64,000 nt of DNA from Burkholderiales bacterium RIFCSPLOWO2_12_FULL_61_40 (GTDB lineage: Bacteria > Pseudomonadota > Gammaproteobacteria > Burkholderiales > Burkholderiaceae_C), in the NCBI GenBank assembly GCA_001770935.1, contig MESI01000090.1, positions 21,060-85,059 of the forward strand. The letters run 5' to 3'. Numbering within the stretch: the stretch's first letter is position 1; each line of letters opens with the position of its first letter. The notes beneath the pieces are model-generated. The model was not told where the DNA came from. It searched no databases and was given only the letters and a program-made list of their open reading frames with translations. Of the stretch, positions 8,764-17,129 are shown in pieces. Both the position numbers and the translations under genes were made by a program.

Positions 8764-11700
8764 ATGTGGTTCACGCGCGTCAGCCTCCAGAACCCGGTTT
8801 TTGCCACCATGGTCATGCTGGCCCTGGTGGTGCTGGGCATGTTTTCCCTGCAACGCCTGCAGGTAGACCAGTTCCCCAACATCGACTTCCCCGTGGTGGT
8901 GGTGATTGCCGACTACCCCGGTGCCTCGCCCGAGATTGTGGAGAGCGAGGTTTCCAAAAAAATTGAAGAAGGCGTCAACTCCATTGCCGGTATCAACGCC
9001 CTGACCTCGCGCAGCTACGAAGGCCAATCGGTGGTGGTGATTGAATTCGGCCTGCACATCGACGGCCGCAAGGCCGCCGATGACGTGCGGGAAAAAGTGG
9101 CCTCGGTCAAACCGCTGCTGCGCGCTGAAGTCAAAGAACCCCGCGTATTGCGTTTTGACCCGGCGGCACGCGCCATCTGGTCGGTCGCTGTCTTGCCGGA
9201 CACTTCGGCAAAAAACGCCAAACCCATGAGCGCCGTGGAACTCACCAACTGGGCCGAACAAAGTTTCAAAAAGCGCCTGGAGAACGTACGCGGTGTGGGT
9301 TCGGTGACCCTGGTGGGCGGCACCAAGCGCGAAATCAACCTCTATTTGAACCCGCAGGCCTTGGAATCGTTTGGCATCACCCCCGACCAGGTGGTGAACG
9401 CCGTGCGCAATGAAAACCAGGACCTGCCGGTGGGCACCATTCGTTCCCTGGAGCAAGAGCGCGTCATCCAGATCGAGGCACGCATGCAGCGCCCCGAAGA
9501 CTTTGGCAAGATCATCGTGGCCCGCAAAAATGGAGCCCCCGTGCGGGTGGAACAGCTGGCGCGCGTGGCCGATGGCGCACAAGAGGTGGACAGTCTGGCG
9601 CTGTACAACGGCCAGCGCACTTTGTTGCTGAACGTGCAGAAGTCACAGGATGAAAACACCATTGCCGTGGTCGATGGATTGCAAAAGACTTTGTCCGAGA
9701 TGCAAAAGCAGTTACCCGCAGGCGTGCGTCTGGAGCAGATCACCGATGGTTCACGCCAAATTCGGGTGTCGGTGGAGAACGTGCGCCGCACTCTGATTGA
9801 AGGCGCATTGCTCACCATCCTGATTGTGTTTTTGTTCCTGAATTCGTGGCGCTCAACGGTCATCACCGGCCTGACCTTGCCGATTGCGCTGATCGGCACC
9901 TTTTTGTTCATGAACCTGTTTGGCTTCACCATCAACATGATCACGCTGATGGCACTCTCGCTGTGCGTGGGCCTGTTGATTGACGACGCCATCGTGGTGC
10001 GGGAAAACATTGTGCGCCATGTGCAGATGGGTAAAACCCCGTTCCAGGCCTCACTGGATGGCACCCAGGAAATCGGCTTGGCCGTGCTGGCCACCACCCT
10101 GTCCATCGTGGCGGTGTTCATGCCCATTGGTTTCATGGGCGGCATCATTGGCAAATTCTTCCACGAATTTGGCATCACCATCGTGGCTGCGGTGCTGATC
10201 TCCATGTTTGTCAGCTTCACGCTGGACCCCATGCTGTCGTCCATCTGGCACGACCCCAGCATTGAGGCCCATGGCCGCAAGGGGCCGCCAGTCACCTGGT
10301 ATGACAAGACCATTGGCCGCGTCACCGGCTGGTTTGACCATGCCACCGATACCCTGGCCGATGCTTACCAAACCATTCTGCGCTGGGCCTTGGGCCACAA
10401 ACTGGCCACCGTAGGTGTCGCCTTCGCGATTTTTGTGGGCAGTATTTTCATGGTCAAACTTTTGGGCACCGAGTTCGTTCCCAAATCTGACTTTTCCGAA
10501 ACCACGCTGAACTTCAACACCCCGGTCGGCTCGTCATTGGAGGTCACCGAAGCCAAAGCACGCCAGGTGGAAGCCATCATCCGCGAGTTCCCCGAGGTGC
10601 GCTACACCTTGTCGACCATCAACACCGGCAACGCACAGGGCAAGATCTACGCCAGCATTTACATCCGTTTGGTGGACCGCAAGGCGCGCAAACTGGGGGT
10701 GGAGGACATGTCGGTGGTTTTGCGCGAACGTCTGCGGCAGGTACCCGGCATCACCGTGACCCATGTGGGCCTGCTGGATTCAGTGGGCGGGCAAAAGCAG
10801 ATTCTGTTCTCCATCCAGGGCGCGGACACCGCCGAACTGGAGCGCCTGACCAGACTGGCGCTGGACAAAATCCGCGGCATACCTGGCCTGGTCGACCTGG
10901 ACTCCAGCGTCAAGCCCAACAAACCCACGCTGGACGTTCAAATCAAACGCGATGTGGCCTCTGACCTGGGCCTGAGCATGGCGCAAATCGGCGCGTCCTT
11001 GCGCACCCTGGTGGCGGGCCAGACGGTGGGCAACTGGCGCGCACCGGACGACCAAACCTACGACGTCAACGTCCGTCTGGCACCGCAGGCCCGCAACAGC
11101 CCGGCGGATCTGGAATTGCTGCCCTTCACGGTGGGAGCCAATACCGACGGCAGCCCGCGCATCGTGCGGCTCAACCAGGTGGCACGGGTGGCCGAGTCCA
11201 CCGGCCCCAACCAGATCAACCGGCGCGACCTGACGCGGGAAGTCGCCATCAGCGCCAACGTGTCGGGGCGCTCTGCGGGGGAAGTGTCAGCCGATATCAC
11301 AGCCGCCATGGACGGCATCGCCCTGCCCCCCGGCTACAGCTACAAGTTCAGCGGCTCCACCAAGGACATGGGCGAAGCGTTTGGCTACGCGATCTCGGCC
11401 CTGGTACTGGCGGTGGTATTTATTTACATGATTCTGGCCAGCCAATTCAAAAGCTTTCTGCAGCCCCTGGCCCTCATGACGGCCTTGCCCCTGACCCTCA
11501 TTGGCGTGGTGTTGGCGCTGATGATGTTCAACTCCACACTCTCCATGTTCTCGGTGATCGGTGTGGTGATGCTGATGGGCCTGGTCACCAAAAACGCCAT
11601 TTTGCTGGTGGACTTTGCCATTCGCGCCCGCGAAGACGGCATGGAGCGCCATGACGCCCTGCTGATGGCCGCCAAGGTACGCTTGCGCCCGATTCTGATG

Positions 11701-11916
11701 ACCACCCTGGCCATGATCTTCGGCATGGTGCCCCTGGCCTTTGCACTCTCCGAAGGCTCCGAGATGCGAGCCCCCATGGGCCAGGCGGTCATCGGCGGGG
11801 TGATTACCTCTTCTTTGTTGACCCTGGTGGTGGTTCCGGTGGTGTATTGCTATATGGATGATCTGGCGCAATGGGCCAAGCGCCTCGTCAGCGGACCCCA
11901 AGCCCCTACCCGGTAA
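8764..11916 (+). CDS. RND efflux pump inner-membrane transporter (AcrB/MexB-like)
   Basis: At 1050 residues this is full length for the HAE-1 RND family. It starts with the family pattern 'SLQNPVFATMVMLALVVLG' (first membrane helix), has two large periplasmic loops and about 12 membrane helices, and carries the proton-relay Asp pair in 'GLLIDDAIVVREN' of the fourth helix. The second half has 'GLVTKNAILLVDFA'. The proton-driven pump exports drugs, solvents or dyes. It is third in the tetR-adaptor-pump operon. Substrate range cannot be read from sequence. Confidence 0.96.
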   Translation: MWFTRVSLQNPVFATMVMLALVVLGMFSLQRLQVDQFPNIDFPVVVVIADYPGASPEIVESEVSKKIEEGVNSIAGINALTSRSYEGQSVVVIEFGLHIDGRKAADDVREKVASVKPLLRAEVKEPRVLRFDPAARAIWSVAVLPDTSAKNAKPMSAVELTNWAEQSFKKRLENVRGVGSVTLVGGTKREINLYLNPQALESFGITPDQVVNAVRNENQDLPVGTIRSLEQERVIQIEARMQRPEDFGKIIVARKNGAPVRVEQLARVADGAQEVDSLALYNGQRTLLLNVQKSQDENTIAVVDGLQKTLSEMQKQLPAGVRLEQITDGSRQIRVSVENVRRTLIEGALLTILIVFLFLNSWRSTVITGLTLPIALIGTFLFMNLFGFTINMITLMALSLCVGLLIDDAIVVRENIVRHVQMGKTPFQASLDGTQEIGLAVLATTLSIVAVFMPIGFMGGIIGKFFHEFGITIVAAVLISMFVSFTLDPMLSSIWHDPSIEAHGRKGPPVTWYDKTIGRVTGWFDHATDTLADAYQTILRWALGHKLATVGVAFAIFVGSIFMVKLLGTEFVPKSDFSETTLNFNTPVGSSLEVTEAKARQVEAIIREFPEVRYTLSTINTGNAQGKIYASIYIRLVDRKARKLGVEDMSVVLRERLRQVPGITVTHVGLLDSVGGQKQILFSIQGADTAELERLTRLALDKIRGIPGLVDLDSSVKPNKPTLDVQIKRDVASDLGLSMAQIGASLRTLVAGQTVGNWRAPDDQTYDVNVRLAPQARNSPADLELLPFTVGANTDGSPRIVRLNQVARVAESTGPNQINRRDLTREVAISANVSGRSAGEVSADITAAMDGIALPPGYSYKFSGSTKDMGEAFGYAISALVLAVVFIYMILASQFKSFLQPLALMTALPLTLIGVVLALMMFNSTLSMFSVIGVVMLMGLVTKNAILLVDFAIRAREDGMERHDALLMAAKVRLRPILMTTLAMIFGMVPLAFALSEGSEMRAPMGQAVIGGVITSSLLTLVVVPVVYCYMDDLAQWAKRLVSGPQAPTR

Positions 11917-11956
11917 AATTTACTACAATCGGCTAACATACCCCATGGAGTATTAA

Positions 11957-12619
11957 ATGAACCTCGACAACACCGCACAAGCCCGCTTCAACATGATCGA
12001 ACAGCAAATCCGCCCCTGGGATGTGCTGGATGGCGAAGTGCTGGAGCTCCTTTCCGTGGTCAAACGCGAAGACTTCGTTCCTTTGGCGCACAAAAGCCTG
12101 GCTTTTGCCGACCTGGAAATTCCCCTGCCCGGAGGCCAACGCATGTTGTCACCCAAAGTGGAAGCCCGCTTGTTGCAGGATTTGGCGATCCAAAAAACCG
12201 ACAAAGTACTGGAAATTGGCACCGGCTCCGGCTACATGACCGCGCTGCTGGCACACCGCGCACAGCGCGTGATTTCACTGGAAATTCTGCCCGAGCTGGT
12301 CGAAATGGCACGCACCAACCTGGCCAAGGCTGGCATCAGCAATGTTGAAGTTCACAACTTCGATGGCTCCAAAGGCGCTTCAGGAGAAGGCCCGTTTGAC
12401 GTGATTTTGCTCAGCGGCTCCGTTGCTGAAGTTCCCCACAGCCTGCTCACGCAACTGAAAGTGGGGGGCCGTCTGGCCGCCATCGTGGGCCAGGAGCCCA
12501 TGATGCACGCCACCTTTGTGACACGCACCAGTGAAACCGACTTCCGCACCACACAGCCCTGGGAAACCGTGGCACCACGGCTGCAAAACTTCGGTGAGCC
12601 CTCACGCTTCAAATTCTGA
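11957..12619 (+). CDS. Protein-L-isoaspartate O-methyltransferase family protein
   Basis: This SAM-dependent methyltransferase has 220 residues. Motif I 'LEIGTGSGYM' is at residues 85-94, preceded by 'QRMLSPKVEARLLQDL', the characteristic Pcm-family substrate and cofactor region. Pcm repairs isoaspartyl residues in aged proteins; many betaproteobacterial members are more distant paralogues, so activity is likely rather than certain. An AT-rich tract with TACAAT (about 11925) lies in the 40-base gap after the pump gene, so it may have its own promoter. It heads a set with a rhodanese and a TolC-like gene. Confidence 0.85.
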   Translation: MNLDNTAQARFNMIEQQIRPWDVLDGEVLELLSVVKREDFVPLAHKSLAFADLEIPLPGGQRMLSPKVEARLLQDLAIQKTDKVLEIGTGSGYMTALLAHRAQRVISLEILPELVEMARTNLAKAGISNVEVHNFDGSKGASGEGPFDVILLSGSVAEVPHSLLTQLKVGGRLAAIVGQEPMMHATFVTRTSETDFRTTQPWETVAPRLQNFGEPSRFKF

Positions 12620-12641
12620 CTATTAAAGGCTTGCCCCAACC

Positions 12642-12983
12642 ATGATTGCCCAAATCCGCCCCAGTGAACTGGCCCAATGGCTGACCCATGCACGCCAGCA
12701 CGGAGAACCTGTGGTCCTGGACGTGCGCGAGCCGCACGAGTTGCAACTGGCCAGCGTCAAGGCGGAGGGCTTCACTTTGCGCACCATTCCCATGGGGGTG
12801 ATTCCCCCCCGCTTGTCCGAACTGGACCCGCAGCAACCCATTGCCTGCCTGTGCCACCACGGTGGACGCAGCATGCAGGTGGCTTCTTTTCTCCAGAGCC
12901 GAGGTTTCGAGCACGTCGCCAATATCGCGGGAGGCATCCACGCCTGGTCCGCCGAAGTAGACCCCAGCATTGCGCGGTATTGA
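12642..12983 (+). CDS. Single-domain rhodanese-like sulfurtransferase
   Basis: This 113-residue rhodanese domain (GlpE-like size) has the active-site loop 'CHHGGRS' beginning at Cys71 and the N-terminal 'VVLDVREPHE' typical of the family. It transfers sulfane sulfur, probably in the cytosol, since there is no signal peptide. It lies 22 bases after the methyltransferase gene and 37 bases before the outer-membrane channel gene. An extra Cys69 sits two residues before the presumed catalytic Cys. Confidence 0.92.
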   Translation: MIAQIRPSELAQWLTHARQHGEPVVLDVREPHELQLASVKAEGFTLRTIPMGVIPPRLSELDPQQPIACLCHHGGRSMQVASFLQSRGFEHVANIAGGIHAWSAEVDPSIARY

Positions 12984-13020
12984 GCGCATCTTTTTTCCTA
13001 CCCGTTCGAGAAAGACCACC

Positions 13021-14358
13021 ATGTCCCATCCCCGCCTGCCTGTCCGTTTCCGATTGCTGCCTTTGCTGCTTGCCGTGGGGGCTGGTTTTTCAGTTTCTGC
13101 ACAAGCCCAAAGCCTGGTGGATTTGTACACGTCAGCCCGCAGCTATGACGCAGCCTACCAGTCGGCCAAGTCACAGTTCGATGCCACACTGGCGAAGGCG
13201 GAGCAGGGGAAGTCGCTCATTCTGCCCACGGTGGGATTTTCTACAGAAGCAGTGCGCAGCAGCCAACAAGTTCAACCTGCATCTGAACAGTACTTAGGTT
13301 CGCAAACAGCGGCAATCAAAGCGACACAGCCACTCTATCGCCCCGCGAACTGGGTCTCGTACGAGCAAAGCAAAAAGCAGCTGCCCTTGGCCGAGGCCCA
13401 GTTGCTGGCCGCCGAGCAGGACCTGATCGTGCGCGTCAGCCAGGCCTACTTTGACGTCTTGGCCTCCAGCGACAGCCTGGCCTTTGTCAAAAGCCAAAAG
13501 GCCGCCGTGGCCGAACAACTGGCTTCCGCCAAGCGCAACTTTGAGGTCGGCACCTCCACCATCACCGACACCCGCGAGGCCCAGGCCCGCTACGACCTGG
13601 TGATCGCCCAGGAACTGGCGGCCGCCAATGACTTACAAGTCAAATCCATCGCCCTGAACCAACTGGTGGGCCAACAAGACGCCAGCCCCAAGTCGCTGGC
13701 CGCACCGGTGGTACTGGCCGACACCCAGCCCGCAGACGTGGGCCAGTGGGTGCTTCAGTCCGAGGCCAACCATCCCGGCATCAAACAACTGAAAGTGGCC
13801 CTGGACGTGGCCAAACTGGAAACCCAAAAAGCCCAAGCAGGCCACAAGCCCACGCTGGACCTTGAAGGAACATACGCGGCAGTGAACAACAACGGCACAA
13901 GCACCGCACCCAACGTTGATAGCCGCGTCAATGCCGGTTCACTCAAACTCAGTTTTGTTATGCCCCTCTTTGCCGGCTTCGCGGTACAAAACAGGGTGAA
14001 AGAAACCCTGGCCCTGGAAGACAAAGCCCGCACCGACCTGGAAGCCAGCAAACGCACGGTCGCCCAGGGCACCCGCACCGCGTTTTTTGGCGTGCAATCC
14101 GGCCTGGGTCAGGTGAAAGCACTGGAAGCCGCCGAAGCCTCCGGCCAAAGCGCCCTGGACGCCACCAAACTGGGCTACCAGGTGGGCGTGCGCATCAACA
14201 TCGACGTGCTCAACTCCCAAAGCCAGTTGTTCGACACCAAAGCCAAGCTGGCCAAGGCCCGCTACGACGTGCTGCTGGGGGGCCTCAAGCTGCGCCAGGC
14301 TGCGGGCACGCTCAAAGCGGACGACCTGCAGCCTATCAACAGCCTGCTAGCCCAGTAA
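13021..14358 (+). CDS. TolC-family outer-membrane efflux protein
   Basis: The protein is 445 residues from ATG 13021; an upstream in-frame ATG at 12970 would place 17 residues before the signal peptide and overlap the rhodanese gene. The signal peptide covers residues 1-28 ('FSVSAQAQ'). The remainder is the two-fold helical/beta-strand repeat of outer-membrane efflux proteins, starting 'SLVDLYTSARSYDAAYQSA' and repeating with 'LYQ/AKA'-type helices. It forms the trimeric outer-membrane duct for tripartite pumps, probably including the RND pump at 7.6-11.9 kb, and may also serve type I secretion. Confidence 0.92.
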   Translation: MSHPRLPVRFRLLPLLLAVGAGFSVSAQAQSLVDLYTSARSYDAAYQSAKSQFDATLAKAEQGKSLILPTVGFSTEAVRSSQQVQPASEQYLGSQTAAIKATQPLYRPANWVSYEQSKKQLPLAEAQLLAAEQDLIVRVSQAYFDVLASSDSLAFVKSQKAAVAEQLASAKRNFEVGTSTITDTREAQARYDLVIAQELAAANDLQVKSIALNQLVGQQDASPKSLAAPVVLADTQPADVGQWVLQSEANHPGIKQLKVALDVAKLETQKAQAGHKPTLDLEGTYAAVNNNGTSTAPNVDSRVNAGSLKLSFVMPLFAGFAVQNRVKETLALEDKARTDLEASKRTVAQGTRTAFFGVQSGLGQVKALEAAEASGQSALDATKLGYQVGVRINIDVLNSQSQLFDTKAKLAKARYDVLLGGLKLRQAAGTLKADDLQPINSLLAQ

Positions 14359-14360
14359 GG

Positions 14361-14638
14361 TCAAAGCGCCCAGTTTTCCAACGGGAGCGCGGTCACGCGT
14401 TCAAACTCCCGCGTGTTGTTGGTCACCAAGGTGCAGTCGTCAGCCAGCGCGTGGCAGGCAATCCACAGGTCGTTGGCACCAATGGGGGTGCCTGCCTCCC
14501 GCAGTTGCGTGAATTGCACAGCATAGTGTTGGCAGAATGCCGGGCTGGCAACATACAAGGCATTGATGCGCGCAGCCACCGACGATGGTTTGTTTTTGGT
14601 CAGGTAAACAGGATATTGGTATCCAGCATGTACCTCAC
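14361..14638 (-). pseudogene. vapC toxin remnant (PIN domain), frameshifted and internally deleted
   Basis: The start is GTG 14638, overlapping the TGA of waaA (GTGA), giving 'RYMLDTNILF', the canonical PIN-domain opening with its first acidic residue. The frame then breaks at about 14609-14613; adding one base restores 'YLTKNKPSSVAARI'. The C-terminal half 'GTPIGANDLWIACHALADD' and 'LVTNNTREFERV' is well preserved, but the central 40-odd residues of VapC are missing between 'INALYVASP' and 'AFCQHYAVQF'. With two lesions it should not give an active RNase. A sequencing error could explain the frameshift but not the internal deletion. Confidence 0.8.
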
Positions 14639-16101
14639 AGAGACTCCCTGTCCTGCATAGGCGCTTGCTCCTTGCGGCTCGCCTCCAGCAACGCCCCAAA
14701 CCCATCGTCAAACGCATTCAGAGCTTCCAACAAGGCAGCACTCTGGTCGGCCGATACGGAGTGGGACAACAGGCCTTTCACCGCCGCCGCCGTGCGCTGC
14801 GCGGCGCCGCGGTGGGCTTGGCTCCAGGACAGGGCGGCGCTGCGGGCCTGCGCCAGTGCAGCGGGGGTGTGCACCAGTGCCAGCGCCTGCTCTACCGCCG
14901 TGGGCAAGTCCGGCTGCGCAAACGCCGCACCTGCGGCCTGCGCCAGTGCGGTGGCTTCGGCAAAGTTGAAGGTGTGCGGCCCCATCAGCACCGGGCAGCC
15001 GCAGGCCGCCGCTTCGATCAGGTTTTGGCCGCCCAGCGGGGCAAAGCTGCCGCCCAGCAAAGCCACATCGGCCATGCCAAAGTACAGGGCCATCTCACCC
15101 AGCGAGTCGCCCAGCCAGATATCGGCCTGCGGCGGTGCATCCGCCCAGGCGCTGCGGCGCGCCACCGTGAACCCATGGGAGGCGAACAGGGCGGCCACCG
15201 CGTCAAAACGCTGCGGATGGCGCGGAACAATAAGCCACTGCACCGCTGCTTTTGCTACATTTTTAATAGCTGCTTGCGCACATTCCACGGGGGCTAGAGC
15301 CTTTTTTTGCTTAAGAATATCGAGCAAAAGCTGCTCTTCGCCTTCGCGCGAGCTGGCGAACATCACGACCGGTCGGGCACAGGCCTGACGCCAGGCGCGC
15401 CCTTGCGCCAGCTGCGCCACATCAGGCGTGGCATCGAACTTGAAATTGCCCAGCACGCCCTGCACTGGCGCGCCCAGAAGGCGCAAACGGGCGGCATCGC
15501 CCGCCGACTGCGCCCACACGGCGGCCAAGCCCCGGTAGGCGGGCCGGGACAACCAGGCCAGGCGCTGGACCTGTCGCAAGGATTTATCGCTCAAACGGGC
15601 GTTGACCAAACACAGCGGAACGCCCGCATGGGCGCAACCCGCCACCAGGTTGGGCCAGACCTCGGTTTCCACCAGCAGGCCGACGCGGGGCCGAAAATGC
15701 GCCAAAAACCGGCCCACCGCGCCGGGCGTGTCCCAAGGCTGCCACACCTGCACATCACCGGGCTGCAGCAGCGCCCTGCCCTGTGCGCGGCCGGTGGCCG
15801 TGCCGTGGGTCAGCAGCAGACGCATGCCGGGCCACTGGCTGCGCAGCTGCGCCACCAGCACCGCAACCGCCCGCGTCTCGCCCAGCGAGACGGCGTGGAC
15901 CCAGACCAGACGCGGGTCGCCACCCTCCACAGCCGGAGCGGGTGCCATGCGTTGGGCAGCCTGCGCAGGCGGGGTGTAATAACCAAAACGCTCTTCAATG
16001 GCTTCGCCATAACCAGGCTCCGCCACAGCGCGCCGCTGCAGCTTGCGCCGCAGCAGGGGCTGCACCAGCCACATGACCCAGGAATACAGGCGCAACATCA
16101 T
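14635..16101 (-). CDS. waaA: 3-deoxy-D-manno-octulosonic acid (Kdo) transferase, with internal repeat insertion and antitoxin-like tail
   Basis: WaaA (KdtA) adds Kdo to lipid A precursor at the inner membrane. The start is ATG 16101 (or 16098), overlapping the waaC stop. Residues 1-20 form the membrane anchor, and family blocks 'VSLGETRAV', 'GTATGRAQGRAL', 'ETEVWPN' and 'GGSFAPLGGQNLIE' are present. At 488 residues it is 50-60 longer than usual. Residues about 263-284 ('KKALAPVECAQAAIKNVAKA') are encoded by a dispersed repeat inserted before 'VQWLIVPRHPQRF'. The last 43 residues, ending 'EQAPMQDRESL', resemble a VapB antitoxin C-terminus and run into the vapC remnant. The catalytic regions look intact. 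Confidence 0.93.
   Translation of the reverse strand: MMLRLYSWVMWLVQPLLRRKLQRRAVAEPGYGEAIEERFGYYTPPAQAAQRMAPAPAVEGGDPRLVWVHAVSLGETRAVAVLVAQLRSQWPGMRLLLTHGTATGRAQGRALLQPGDVQVWQPWDTPGAVGRFLAHFRPRVGLLVETEVWPNLVAGCAHAGVPLCLVNARLSDKSLRQVQRLAWLSRPAYRGLAAVWAQSAGDAARLRLLGAPVQGVLGNFKFDATPDVAQLAQGRAWRQACARPVVMFASSREGEEQLLLDILKQKKALAPVECAQAAIKNVAKAAVQWLIVPRHPQRFDAVAALFASHGFTVARRSAWADAPPQADIWLGDSLGEMALYFGMADVALLGGSFAPLGGQNLIEAAACGCPVLMGPHTFNFAEATALAQAAGAAFAQPDLPTAVEQALALVHTPAALAQARSAALSWSQAHRGAAQRTAAAVKGLLSHSVSADQSAALLEALNAFDDGFGALLEASRKEQAPMQDRESL
15251..15313 (-). repeat. Dispersed GCTA-N9-TAGC element, copy A (inside waaA)
   Basis: This 63-base AT-rich segment lies within a GC-rich gene. It is closely similar, at matching spacing, to copies at 33601-33667 and 49373-49442. 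The shared pieces are the hairpin GCTA-N9-TAGC (15254-15270), then GCTTGCGCA, then CCACGGGGGCT, then a T-rich end. Read in the gene direction it codes for Lys/Ala-rich residues in frame with waaA. Confidence 0.85.
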
Positions 16102-17129
16102 CGGCACAACACCGGGGTGTCCAGCCCTTCCCAGGCTTGCCACACAGCATCCACCTCAGGCCAGGGCGCGGCGTACACGCTGACCTGGCGCGCCGCGTTC
16201 GTGCTGGGCGGCCCGGTACGCCAGGCGGTGTCGAAGTTGTAAATCTGCACATGGGGCAGGCCCAGTGCCACTGCGATGTGGCTCAGGCCGCTGTCCACCC
16301 CGATGACACCGGCGCAGCGGGCCATGGTGTCGGTGAGTGCGTCCAGCCCCATGGCGGGCCAGACCCAGGCGTCGTTCAGTTGCTTGGCAATCGCCTCGCT
16401 GGTGGCCTTTTCTGCCGCCGACCCGTGGGCCAGGGCCACGGTGAAACCACTGTGGTTCAACTGCTGCCCCAAGGCCACCCAGGAGGCCAGCGGCCATTGT
16501 TTGTCGGCGCGTGAGGTGCCGTGCACCAGCGCCACTACCGGCTTGCGCGGAACAAACGGATTGGGAGTGAAGCCGGGCTTGACCACCATGGGCTGCACCG
16601 CCGCCAGCGCGCCGGGTAACAGACCAAAGCGCATAGCCTCTGGCGCCTCGTATTTCAAAGCCGCTGCACACAGAATGCGCGAACGCTGCACCGCATGCAC
16701 ATGCGGCGCCAGCTCAATCGCCACGTCGGCCACCCAGCGCGCGGGCGCTTCAAAGCTGGACCCATCGGTCTGGTTGGCCAGGCTGATACGCCGCCCGCGT
16801 GGCGTGGTGCGCGCCAGCCAGGACACCAGCGCCGATTTGGTCAGGCCCTGCAGGTCGATCACCGCGTCGTATGTCTCCCCTTGCAGATCGCCCTTGAAGG
16901 CCCGCCATTCCTGGCGGGTTTGCCTGGAGAAAGGCTGTTTGCGCCAGCGCCGCAAATCACAGGCAATGACCTTGCGCACCCCTTCGCAGCGCGCCACCAG
17001 CGGCGCAAACGCGCGCTCCACCACCCAGTCGATCTGCACGCCCGCCAATGCCCGGCGCAGGTCCTGCACCGCGGGCATGGCGTGCACCACGTCCCCCAGC
17101 GAGGAGAGCTTGACGATGAGAACCTTCAA
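16098..17129 (-). CDS. waaC: Lipopolysaccharide heptosyltransferase I
   Basis: This 343-residue glycosyltransferase family 9 enzyme adds the first L,D-heptose to Kdo in the LPS inner core. The N-terminus 'MKVLIVKLSSLGDVVHAMPA' is diagnostic. 'LVHGTSRADKQWP' and 'IGVDSGLSHIAVALGLP' form the ADP-heptose site, followed by 'NFDTAWRTGPP'. Its ATG overlaps the stop of the upstream phosphohexomutase gene and its stop overlaps the waaA start, so the three are translationally coupled parts of one LPS operon. Confidence 0.96.
   Translation of the reverse strand: MKVLIVKLSSLGDVVHAMPAVQDLRRALAGVQIDWVVERAFAPLVARCEGVRKVIACDLRRWRKQPFSRQTRQEWRAFKGDLQGETYDAVIDLQGLTKSALVSWLARTTPRGRRISLANQTDGSSFEAPARWVADVAIELAPHVHAVQRSRILCAAALKYEAPEAMRFGLLPGALAAVQPMVVKPGFTPNPFVPRKPVVALVHGTSRADKQWPLASWVALGQQLNHSGFTVALAHGSAAEKATSEAIAKQLNDAWVWPAMGLDALTDTMARCAGVIGVDSGLSHIAVALGLPHVQIYNFDTAWRTGPPSTNAARQVSVYAAPWPEVDAVWQAWEGLDTPVLCR

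Noticed and set aside
14361..14717. An apparently intact 118-codon frame containing the vapC C-terminal half
   Set aside because: Its first 35 codons are out of frame with the PIN-domain start and overlap waaA; the true vapC start lies in another frame, so it is a frameshifted remnant, not an intact gene.
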